Below are positions 11,790 to 22,200 of a DNA stretch of 64,000 nt, piece by piece. The stretch covers positions 184,798,053 through 184,862,052 of the forward strand of contig NC_068939.1 in the NCBI RefSeq assembly GCF_016801865.2, written 5' to 3'. The notes beneath the pieces were generated by a model that worked only from the letters and a program-made list of their open reading frames with translations, had not been told where the DNA came from and searched no databases. The stretch's first letter is position 1. Each line of letters starts with the position of its first letter. This stretch comes from Culex pipiens pallens. Lineage: Eukaryota; Arthropoda; Insecta; Diptera; Culicidae. The position numbers were made by a program, and so were the translations under genes.

Positions 11790-13057
11790 GCAGGCCAAGG
11801 ATTGATACCTAAGAGCATGCAATGGCACTGACCTTGTTGCGTGCTCTTCGGTTGACGTCCACGTAAGGAACATCCTGGAAGGAGCGTAACTAACTACATC
11901 CGTAGTTCTGTTGGATCATCCGAATTATCTTGATCAGAACAGTATAGCTCTGGTTCCTTGCGAGTGTCCTATTTTCTTACCTCCACGTTGGCTTGGTTTT
12001 CATGATGACCTAGCTGGTGGCCTGTGGAAACGGATCGTAAACCTTTGACCACCGCGGGTCAGAGTAGAGACGGCTAAAAGAAAGGGGCGCGACAATGTGG
12101 GAAAGGGAATTAATTTGTGATTGTAGACGGTATTGTTTTGATTCGCAGTATGTTGAGTCAACTGCTGTGGATGTACCTGAGCATCGCAGAACGGGGTTTC
12201 TCTTCTTTCCATTTCAACGAACAGCTATCTTCTGTTTATTTTGTTTCACTGATTTTCTAAAACGGCTTCTGATTACTATCCTCCATTTGATTTCGATTTT
12301 ACTTATATGATTCTCTTGTTTCTCAACGCTTTTCCACTCTATTTTACCAATTGATTATGCTGTAACAAACTGTCTGCTTTCCCTTAATTTGGCAGCGATG
12401 TCAATTTTGTTTATCATGTGCCTTTTCTTTATTTATCTATTTGAATAATTTCTAATTTCTACTATCTTTCTTTTACTATTGATTCTTTACATAGTATATT
12501 TCCTTCACTGTCCATTGTTTTGAAACTTCACCTTTTTCTTAAGCAAGTGAGGTTCGAGTCCTTACTCAATTTATGGAATGATTAAAGGATTAACACAAAT
12601 ATTACTATTGTATTTATGAAAAACTTTTCTAAAATGCTTAGGACCAAAATATTGTAACAAAACACCGCGACAGAAGAAATAGCAACAGATAAAAACGACT
12701 CAACACTAGGAAAGGTTTCAGGAGAAAACAATACACAGTAAAATAACAACTAGTTTTTGAATTCAAACTAAACTGCTTTCATGAAAATTGATAGGCACAC
12801 TATAAATGGTTAGGCGCTTATACTTACATCAAACCCTACGTAATGTACCACCCCCGGCCGAGTTAAAATGCGTAACCGGAAAAGAAGGTGTGCATGCCTG
12901 GCACGAACACTCAAAGCGTGTTCTAGCGTGCTGCTCGTACTGACTCAGAGCAAGGGTGAGATGTAGGTGTAAGGGCAGTGCGTGTTCGTCGGGAACCTGG
13001 TGCATAAGATCGGTCAAGGCCCGTTCTTACACTGAAAATTGCGAATTGCGAATTGCG
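11790..13057. mobile_element. 1.27-kb retroposon-like insertion with 19-bp flanking duplication
   Basis: The sequence is flanked by a perfect 19-bp direct repeat, AAAATAAGATGTTCTAATG, at 11771-11789 and 13058-13076. Immediately before the right copy is a short tandem tail of GCGAATT units (13041-13057), as in the 3' tails of CR1/I-like LINEs and their SINEs. Both ends are GC-rich and the middle is AT-rich. There is no long ORF and no reverse-transcriptase motif, so it is either a heavily deleted LINE or a non-autonomous retroposon. Orientation is probably plus. Confidence 0.65.
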
Positions 13058-13307
13058 AAAATAAGATGTTCTAATGATAACAAACGATGAAAAACGTTTC
13101 TTTTATTGATACTTGATCATCTGAATTCAATAAAACATTATTTCCGTAATTTTATTTGAGAAAAACAAACATAACTTCTTTTGAAATCACCAACGTCTAT
13201 ATCACCCTGCTGTCATTGAGGGGGACGCTTTGTTATGGTTCGTTTTTCTTCGCCGAATGTACATGGCGCTTCGTTCATGATGCTTTTTTTTCGTCACGAG
13301 GTTTATG

Positions 13308-14011
13308 TAGTCTTTTGTTTGACAGGTTGACAGGGCTATATGAACAGGGACTGCTGATGGCAAAGATTTTGTTTATGTTACTTTATTTAAAATCAAGATT
13401 AAACAGACTTTACTGAAGTAACTTTTGCTCATTTTTGGTGGAGAGGTAGCTTATTAGGAGTACTTTCAGAATATGCAATAACCCAGAAAGTGTCAAAATG
13501 TACATGATGCCTTTTGAAATGTTACCGTCGTAGTCTTTTATTTGACAGGTTGACAGGGCTATATAAGCAGGGACTGCTGATGGTAGAGATTTTGTTTATG
13601 TTACTTTATTTTACCGGGTCCGGTGGTTTAGTGGTTAGCGTGGTAGCCTCTGAATCCCAGACGGACCCGGTGGCATTTTTCGAGACGAGATTTGCCTGAC
13701 CACGCCTTCTATCGGATGGGGAAGTAAAACGTCGGTCCATTTGCGTAAAAGAGGTTTTGAGTGACTCACCACACATAACCTTCGGACGCCTAGAAATGAG
13801 CAGAAACTTGCAACAGAGACCACAAAAGACCCGGGGGTCGTTAAAGTGGATTACTTTGCTTTTACTTTATTTAAAATCATGATTAAACAGACTTTACTGA
13901 CTTTACTGCTCATTTTTGGTGGAGAGGTAGCTTATTAGGAGTACTTTCAGAATATGCAATAACCCAGAAAGTGTCAAAATGTACATGATGCCTTTTGAAA
14001 TGTTACCGTCG
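13308..14011. repeat. Tandem duplication of a ~222-bp unit, second copy split by a SINE
   Basis: Unit A is 13308-13530. Unit B is 13531-14011 once the SINE and its duplicated target are removed (about 220 bp). Both run from TAGTCTTTT(G/A)TTTGACAGG to GAAATGTTACCGTCG. Confidence 0.9.
13612..13862 (+). mobile_element. tRNA-derived SINE
   Basis: The element starts with a tRNA-like head (GGTGGTTTAGTGGTTAGCGT, A-box type). The B-box part is degraded. A conserved body ends in TTAAAGTGGATTACTTTGCTT. It is flanked by a target-site duplication TACTTTATTT at 13602-13611 and 13863-13872. The uninterrupted site survives in the neighbouring duplicate at about 13380, which proves the insertion. Confidence 0.85.
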
Positions 14012-14055
14012 ATTTAAAAGAAGACCTTTCCAATGAGTCTAAAACATCGAAGATC

Positions 14056-14690
14056 TTTTTTTTTTTTTTGGTTTATTAAAGAGACTTTACACCATTGTGC
14101 ATTCATCTCTTCAAGGTGGATAGTGGAAGAGGAAAGATTACAGAGTTTTAAATCACTTGTCTGGCTATATTTCAATAATTGTTACCATGCCTTTTTTCTA
14201 ACGATTTCTGTCTATGTTGCAAATATTTAGCGGAAAATTTTGATCTTAAATTATCAAGTTCTTCAATTTTATCTTCGTCCTCTTCCTCCAGGGATCTAAC
14301 AGTTATCTCATGACACTTTTTCCTATAATATTTTGCTTTTATGACATCTTCATCTTCTTCATCTGTTTCTTCTTCAGCCATCTCTCTTCGTTTTGTTGTT
14401 AATTCGTCATCCGCGTCCAAATATGCCTGTAAGCGCTTCCGGGTTTTGCGAGTGTGCTTAGAAAGCACGGTCTTGAATCCATCGTTGTCTTCTTCGTTAA
14501 TTGTACTTGTATGCATTGGATTTTGGTCTGATTTACTGTTGCTGCTTTTACTGCTGCTGCTTGGCTCAGGTTCAATCGGTTGTGTACTGCTTGTTTGGTT
14601 CACCTTTTTACTCGAATCCGCACATTTTTTGTTCTTTGCTTTGAGTTTGCAAAGCGATTTTTTGCCTATAATCGTCACTGCTGCAGCAGC
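14056..14690 (-). pseudogene. LINE-like 3' fragment with acidic C-terminal ORF and poly(A) tail
   Basis: On the minus strand an ORF covers about 14690 to the stop at 14172. It is rich in Ser, Glu, Asp and Lys, including an LDADDELTTKRREMAEEETD-type segment. About 100 bp of 3' UTR follows, then TTTAATAAACC and a 14-bp poly(A) at 14069-14056. The layout is that of a non-LTR retrotransposon 3' end in which the last ORF is not reverse transcriptase: an ORF1-only retroposon or a processed host transcript. The reading frame extends further upstream, but that part only shadows the plus-strand RT. I cannot name the family. Confidence 0.45.
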
Positions 14691-14699
14691 ATTGTTTAT

Positions 14700-16345
14700 A
14701 GTGATTGATTTCGGCGTTGGCTGTTTCAGCAACATCCGCAGGGTCCGAACTCCATTTGGGATCCCTGGGAAGAGCACTCTGTGGCGCGTTGCGAGGGCCA
14801 TGCGTAGAGGTTCCGTTCCGAACGAGAGTGTGGAAAAATCGGACAAGTGGATATTGGATTTCGCCAAGAAGGTGTGCCCGGACTCGGTGCCGACACAACC
14901 ATCATTCGACGTTGTTGATGGGAGCGATTCTAATCCTCCCTTCTCGATGGTAGAGCTCTCCATAGCTCTATTGACGGGCAACAACACTGCTCCTGGTCCG
15001 GACAAGATCAAGTTCAGCTTGCTGAAGAATCTTCCGGACGTCGCCAAGCAGCGTCTGTTGAAACTGTTCAACACTTTGGTGGAGCAGAACGTAATTCCAC
15101 ACGAATGGCGACAGGTCCGGGTGGTTGCCATTCAAAAGCCCGGTAAGCCGGCATCCGACCACAACTCGTATCGTCCAATCAGCTTGCTGTCGTGTCTACG
15201 CAAGTTGCTGGAGAAGATGATCCTCGACCGCCTCGAACCATGGATGGAACGAGAGCACTTGCTGTCTGACACGCAGTATGGCTTCCGGAGAGGCAAGGGA
15301 ACAAGCGACTGTCTAGCCTTGCTGGCCACAGGAATCGACATAGCCCGTGGTAAAAAAAAACAGCAAATGGCTTCTGTCTTTCTAGACATCAAGGGTGCAT
15401 TCGATTCAGTCTCCATCGAGGTGTTGGGAGTAAAGCTGCGGCGGAGCGGTCTCAATCCGACGATGTGCAACTTCCTCATCAACCTGTTGTCAGAAAAACA
15501 CATGCACTTTGTGCAAGGTGATCTGGCAATCACCCGGATAAGTTACATGGGTTTGGCACAAGGCTCACGCCTAAGTCCATCCATGTATAACTTTCACGTC
15601 AGCGATATCGATGATTGCTTGACCGGAGACTGCACCCTTATACAGTACGCAGATGACGCAGTGGTTTCAATCGCTGCCAAGAAGGAAGTCGATCTGCTAG
15701 AACCCTTGCAAGATACCCTGAACAACTTGGCCCATTGGGCAGTTGGAAAGGGTATTGAATTCTCTCCGGAGAAAACGGAACTGGTCATTTTTACGGGGAA
15801 GCATGAACCGCCGCAGCTCAATCTTTCTCTCTCGGAAAAGACTATCGAGCAGTCGGACCACTTCATGTACATGGGTACCATCTTTGATCAGAAGGGAACA
15901 TGGGGGAAGCACATTAACTACCTGAAGCAAAAGTGCCTGCAAAGAACTAATTTTCTGCGCAGCGTCTCTGGCAACCGGTGGGGTGCTCATCCTTCTGACC
16001 TGCTTCGACTGTACAAGACAACGATACTCTCGGTGCTGGAATATGGCAGTTTCTGCTTCCAGTCAGCTGTGAAATCACGCTTGTTGGTTCTCCAGCGGAT
16101 ACAGTACCGATGTCTTCGTATTGTCTTGGGATGCATGCACTCAACTCACAACATGACCCTCGAGGTCTTGGCGGGAGTGTTACCTCTGCGAACTCGTTAC
16201 TACGAACTGTCTTACCGGTTCCTGATCCGGTGTGATTACAGGAATAAACTGGTAATTGACAACTTTGAAACGTTGCTGAACCTTCACGTTGAGTCACGGC
16301 GCATGCTTCTATACTATGACTTTATGTCATCGTGGGAGTCGATCC
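14700..16345 (+). pseudogene. I/Jockey-type LINE reverse transcriptase fragment
   Basis: One frame is open from upstream of 14700 to about 16345 and encodes a reverse-transcriptase domain. It begins just after the endonuclease-RT linker. It contains NTAPGPDKI, PGKPASDHNSYRPISLLS, the catalytic FLDIKGAFDSV, a GLAQGSRLSP box and YADD at 15646-15657. The thumb region ends with ILSVLEYGSFCF and LQRIQYRCLRIVLG. The endonuclease, ORF1 and RNase H parts are missing, so the copy is dead despite an intact RT core. The 3' end is cut where an RTE-type fragment begins. The ATG at 14341 is in unrelated upstream sequence and is not the real start. Confidence 0.85.
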
Positions 16346-18530
16346 TCCAGCGTGCGCTTCTACGCGACGCTGGAGGATGTGTACGACGGCTGTCCGCGGC
16401 AGGATGTTAAAATCATCATTGGGGATTTGAACGCTCGGCTCGGAAGGGAGGAAATGTTTCGACCGACAATAGGTTCAGAAAGCCTACACGCGGTCACGAA
16501 CGACAACGGCCAACGCTGCATCGACTTTGCAGCCTCCCGTGGAATGGTGGTCAGGAGCACCTATTTTCCTCGAAAGGACATCCACAAAGCCACCTGGACA
16601 TCACCTGACCAACGGACGAAAACGCAAATCGACCACGTCCTGATCGACGGCCGATTCTTCTCGGACGTAACGCACGTGCGCACCTTTCGCGGTGCGAATA
16701 TTGACTCGGACCACTACCTAGTTGGAGTTGACATGCGCTCAAAGCTGTCGACGGTGTTCAACCAACGCCGGGCCCCTCCGTTCAACACCGCGTGTCTCCA
16801 GAACGGAGATGTGGCCCACAGTTACGCGCAGCAGCTGGAAGCGAATCTGCCAGGTGAGGAGGAACTTGGCGCAGCCTCGCTCGAAGATGGTTGGAGCCGT
16901 ATTCGCTCAGCCATCGGCAGTGCAGCGGAAGCCACACTGCACGGAGAAAAAAGAGTTCCCAAAATCGTGAACAAGCGTTCATGAAATTGGGAACCACGAA
17001 CAAAGTGTTCAAATTCCATGGTACGTTTTTGAAAATCGTACCATGACATTTGAACACTTTGTTCGTGGTTCTCAATTTCATGAACGCTTGTTCACGATTT
17101 TGGGAACTCTTTTTTCTCCGTGTGGGTAGTGCGATCCGAGTCAGCCGAAACGATTGGTACGACGACGAGTGCCAACGGATTACCGCCGAGAAGAAGGCAG
17201 CTTACGACAGGAAGCTGCACAAGGCGACGAGAGGGAACGTGGAACGATACAGGCAGGCTCGGAATCGGCAGGTCGCGGTCTTCAAGCTTAAGAAGCGCCA
17301 GCAAGAAGACCGAGATTGCGCAGAAATGGAGCAGCTATTCCGAGCTAACGAAACGCGGAAGTTTTACGAGAAGGTGAACCGGTCCCGCAAAGGCTTCGTG
17401 CCGCGAGCCGACGTGTGCAGGGACAACGGTGGAAACCTGATCGTAAACAAGAGCGAGGTGTTGGAAAGGTGGAAGCAGTACTTCAACGAGCACCTCAACG
17501 GCGATGAAGCGGACGGAGACGGCGTTGGAGTCAACCTTGGAGCGCCCGCAGCTGATGAACAGTTCCCGGCACCTGATCTAGAGACGGTGAAGAGGGAGAT
17601 CAGGAAGCTGAAGAACAACAGAGCTGCCGGCAAGGTTACCCGGTGAGCTCTTCAAATATGGAGGAGAGAAACTGGCGAGGGCGCTTCACTGCGTGATCTC
17701 CAAGATCTGGGAGGAGGAGAAGCTACCGGAGGAATGGATGGATGGTGTCGTGTGCCCGATCTACAAAAAGGGCGATAAGCTGGACTGCGGCATGCAAGGA
17801 GGTTCGTGGGGCCCTACCAAGCGGGCTTCACTGGCGCGCGCGCCACCACGGACCAAATATTTTGTCTCCGACAGATCCTCGAGAAATGTCGTGAGTATAA
17901 CGTGCCCACACATCACATCTTCATCGATTTCAAGGCGGCCTATGATACAGTCGACCGCGAGCAGCTATGGCAGATTATGCACGAGAACGGGTTTCCGGAT
18001 AAACTGACTCGACTGATCAAGGCTACCTTGGATGGTGTGACGTGTCACGTGCGTGTTTCGGGGGATTTAGCGGAACCCTTTGGATCACGCCGAGGGCTGC
18101 GGCAAGGTGATGGCTTATCCTGTGCGCTTTTTAACATCGTTCTTGAGGGCATCATTCGAAGAGCGGGCATTGACACGAGTGGCACGATCATGAACAGGTC
18201 CTACCAGTTGCTTGCTTTTGCCGATGACATCGACATTGTGGCAAGGAACCTGGAGACGGTGAAGGATGTATACACCCGACTGAAGGTACAAGCAAGGCGT
18301 GTAGGACTTGGCATGAATACGACGAAGACGAAGTACATGAGAGGAAGGGGTTCGAAGGACGTCGGCCCCCCAAGTCTCACCCCTCTAACTGTGGATGGTG
18401 ATGAGTTGGAGGAGGTGAGCGAGTTCGTGTACTTGGGATCGCTGGTAACCGCCGACAACGACACCAGCAAAGAGATCCGGACTCGTATTTTTGCTGGGCG
18501 AGTGCTTAGGACGATCCTACCACTACTCCT
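16346..18530 (+). pseudogene. RTE-type LINE, 5'-truncated, frameshifted, interrupted by a MITE
   Basis: Decayed coding sequence of an RTE-clade element. The C-terminal part of the APE-type endonuclease is at about 16346-16940, with motifs IIGDLNARLG, TWTSPDQRTKTQIDHVLIDG and IDSDHYLV. The linker follows at 17125-17640, ending KLKNNRAAGK. A frameshift at about 17640 and a small deletion near 17795 precede the RT palm (17806-18500), which has IDFKAAYDTVDRE, GLRQGDGLSC and FADD at 18217-18228. The 5' end is truncated, as usual for LINEs. Coding similarity stops at about 18490, so the 3' end has also been replaced. Confidence 0.85.
16940..17122. mobile_element. Palindromic MITE inside the RTE fragment
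   Basis: 183 bp, almost entirely an inverted repeat. It starts CACGGAGAAAAAAGAGTTCCC and ends in the complement, with TTCATGAAATTGGGAACCACG in the arm. It splits the RTE endonuclease-RT linker, so it inserted after the LINE. A TG/GTG repeat at the edges may be a short target duplication. Confidence 0.85.
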
Positions 18531-19275
18531 TTAAAATTTGACATGTTTTACTTTACTTTATGGGGTGTAATATAGTTCGCCTCCTCGTGGTGCACCCTGG
18601 AAACATTATTCAACTTGTTGATCGCCTATTTAAACGGGTTAAATAATGGCAAAATGAACTATAAAAGGACTGGAGCGTAAAATTCTAAGTGTCAATATGG
18701 GTATCCAGCGCCTTCGCCCCGTGCTATACTTTCATACACTTAGGAGCCCAGGGCGGCGAATTCCTTGTAGACAAAATGATGACTCTAGTTGGTGCTAGCA
18801 ATAGTGGCCGACAGCTATAAGGTCAACTTCGCTTCATTGGCGCATTAGAGTCGATGCCAGTTAGATTCTAATTACGGCAAACTGGTTATACTCACCCTGG
18901 ACATGCAAACGATTTATTGATATATAAAGATGACTGGAGCTGACAGCCGTTCTATTCTACTCTTTTAGTAATAATGGGTGAAACCGTTATGAAATGGCGA
19001 GTAGGCTAATGGGATGTGCTGCCGCCGTCCCGGAAAACTTTGGCAAGCCTTCAAGTACGTTTTATGCTCGCCACAATCACGGAGTGAATTGTGGAAATAG
19101 GCTCAGATGATAATTCCTGACCTACACCGATTTGGCTCTGAACGCATATCCCCATGAAGGACTGCGTCAACCCTTGCATGGCCTCCCTGCTAAACGCATA
19201 GATAACCATGGAATCTTGAAGGTGACTATTTCAGCGGGTGTAGATAGCGGCTCGAAGGGGGACCCTACAAAACTA
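18531..19275. other. Moderately GC-rich leader upstream of the Ulp1 gene, unassigned
   Basis: No gene or known repeat end was recognised. The frame of the following gene is open back to 19132 (TTG), but there is no ATG in that stretch. The sequence may be the gene's 5' UTR and promoter or a separate LINE remnant. Confidence 0.4.
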
Positions 19276-22200
19276 ATGGATGGAACTTATAAAGGTGAAA
19301 GTGCTGAGTATGCGGGAGTAAAACAAGAGAAATTGAGTGTAAAAAGAAATAACAAAATTGAACTAGATGAGGAAGATGACAAAATCATTCAAAACGTATT
19401 TCAAAACCAGAACGAAGAATTACATGAGCTGAAAATAAATTCTATATTATTCGACCTGATTGGAAAAGCGTTAGGTTTAAAGGGAAAAAAACCACTAAAT
19501 GAAAAGAAAAAAACATTGAAAAAAATTAATTATCGCATTAAAAAGCTTATCACAAAACATCAAAAAGATAATTGTATTAACATAAAAACAGAAAACGAAA
19601 CACCGTCTATTTACCTTCAAGAAACTATATCGCTGAACGAAGATATTTCTGTCGTTAAATGTTCGCAAGACAACAAAAATTCAAACACATTTGAAGAAGT
19701 AATGAAAGATGCGTATTTCCAAGATAATTTGAACATTTCAAATTCCAATCATATTGAGATAGATACTAATGCAATGGATGCAAACATTAATCAATTGTTT
19801 AATATAGTAAACAAGCTAACTAACAATAATTCAAACCAAAATACAAATCTCGAAACGGGAAGTCTTGAATATCACACGGACATTACTAAAAATACATTCT
19901 CAAAAGAAATCGAACATGATTTATCCGTAAAACATATTGAAAAAGATGATATGAGCCTTATAGTAGCCATTGATGGTAGCATAGATAAACCCCCATTTAA
20001 GCACATGATCAATTTCGACAAGACTGAATTTAGCCCGAAAACTAAACAAAGCAAAACATCAACTTCCAACTACAATCTGAACCAAAGTTTAGAATCGGAC
20101 AATACTTGTCTCGATATGAACCTCCAAATTCCTGTAGAAGCTCGATTTAAAGATCAAGAAAATTGTGTTGAAAAAGATGCTGTTGAAGATTTTTTGAACA
20201 GTGAACTAAAGGAAAAAACCAAGACATCACAATCAAACAAGAATTTAGAATCAGACAATGCATGTATCGATATGATGGAAGTTGAAAATGTAGAAGCTCG
20301 TTTTGGAGCTCTTGAAAATGATGGTGCTGAAAAAGATGCTGATGAAGATTTTTTAAATAGTGAACAAAATTTTCTTGATCTGGAAAGTAGTGATATTTAT
20401 GACAATGTAGAAAATGCGGATGAAAACGATATGGTTTATCATTTACCAAATTTCAGTGATACAGGGCAAACAATGACTTGGACACGTGAAGAATACAAAA
20501 AAATACTCAATACTCGAACTGGTAGGTTGATTGCTTACAACAAAGCATACGGTAAAAACGTTCCCATATCAGAGAAAGAAAATGCATTAACGTATCATGA
20601 TTTGGTAAGACGCGTTATTGGAGAATGTTCCGTGTATGTTCATAACAAAGACGACTATTTTCCAAAAAAAAAATCATCGCGACTTGTTAAAATTTATGCT
20701 TATTGCAAATATAAAACATGCAAAAAGTTTATATTTATATCTCAGTTTCCAATCAATAGTACTGAAGAAATCATTTTTAAAATTTTTCAAGATATGCCTA
20801 ATATACATCACCCGAACCCAATGGTGAGTCAAGTGCGAGCACAAGAAAGAATACGAATGAAGCAGGATCTTCGGGTAATGACTAGCAAAGATTTCAGAAG
20901 AAAACAAATTGATGCAATATGTGCAGACGCAGAGAATTTCAAAAAATATAAAGATTTAAAACAATGTGCCTCTGTAAACACAATAACAAAAATGGTTGGT
21001 GAGGCTCGAAATGATCAGAGAAGACATCCAGATCCATGGCAATCATTGGTGTTGATGTCAGAAGAACCAGACTCAATTATAGCATGGTTAGATCGAAAAC
21101 CAGTTTCGATTGGTTTGATAAACAAACGTATGGTATATACTATTTATAAAGTAGTAAAAAAACAAGGCCCACTTCGTATTAAGTTTGATGCATCGGGAAG
21201 CGCATGGGCCAATCCTGTCATTACTGATGAAAAGAGATTTTTAATGTACAGTTTAATAACTCGAATTCAATGTGGAAGTCAAAAAGAATCAATACCTTTT
21301 ATTATTTGCGAATTTTTTAGTAGTGCGCATAGTACAGTGAACATTCACATAAATTTATTAAAAGTAATAGATTTTATTCAACGCTACACAACTCTTCCCC
21401 TGCATAAACTATTTAAGTCAGTAGTGATAGATTTTTCGATGGCCGAAATGAATGCTTGTGTTAAAGCTTTTAACGGTAAAAGTATTGTTGAATATTTAAT
21501 TGCTTGTGATAAACTGATGGAAATTAAAGAAAACAAATTTTCAGAGCCGGTACCGATGGTATGCGTTAGACTTTGCTCGTCACATGTATCAAAAGTGATG
21601 TGTGCGGATGTTGATACATTTATACAGGACAAAAACGATCCAGACCGCTGTAATATCAAAAGCGTTTTATTATCGTTGTTTGATTGTACACAAATTTCGC
21701 AGGTATATGCTATTTTATGTTTATTATGGAAATATTTGCTATCAACACAACAACAAGAAAAAATAGAAGCTTATAAAGCATTGAAAAACTATTTAAAAAA
21801 TAGAGAAGAAGATTTTTTTAAACTTGGCAAACATAAAGAACGGTCTGACGAGCCTGATAAACCCGAGGAAGAAGATGATTGTCAAACAAAAGAACAATTC
21901 AAAACAATATATGAGATGAGCCCGAACTATCAAAAAGCGTATGTTGATTTCAAAACGATTGTGTTAGACAAGTACGCAGATATTGAACAGTTCAAGATTG
22001 GCAATGGATCAACCTATGAGTTCATAATGAAAGTGTTAAAAAAGTATATCACTTATATAGCACTCATAACGCCAATTTTAACATTTGAACATTTGTATGA
22101 TGACCCAGAGAAAAACGCCATTGCTAATCGCGGTAACAATGGCCTTATTGAAGCGCACCACAAAGATACAAAAGCAGATATCAGGCATAATTTTATAAGA

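Noticed and set aside
14172..15131. 319-codon minus ORF as one gene
   Set aside because: Its 5' two-thirds are antisense to a clear reverse transcriptase; only the 3' part to about 14690 is plausible.
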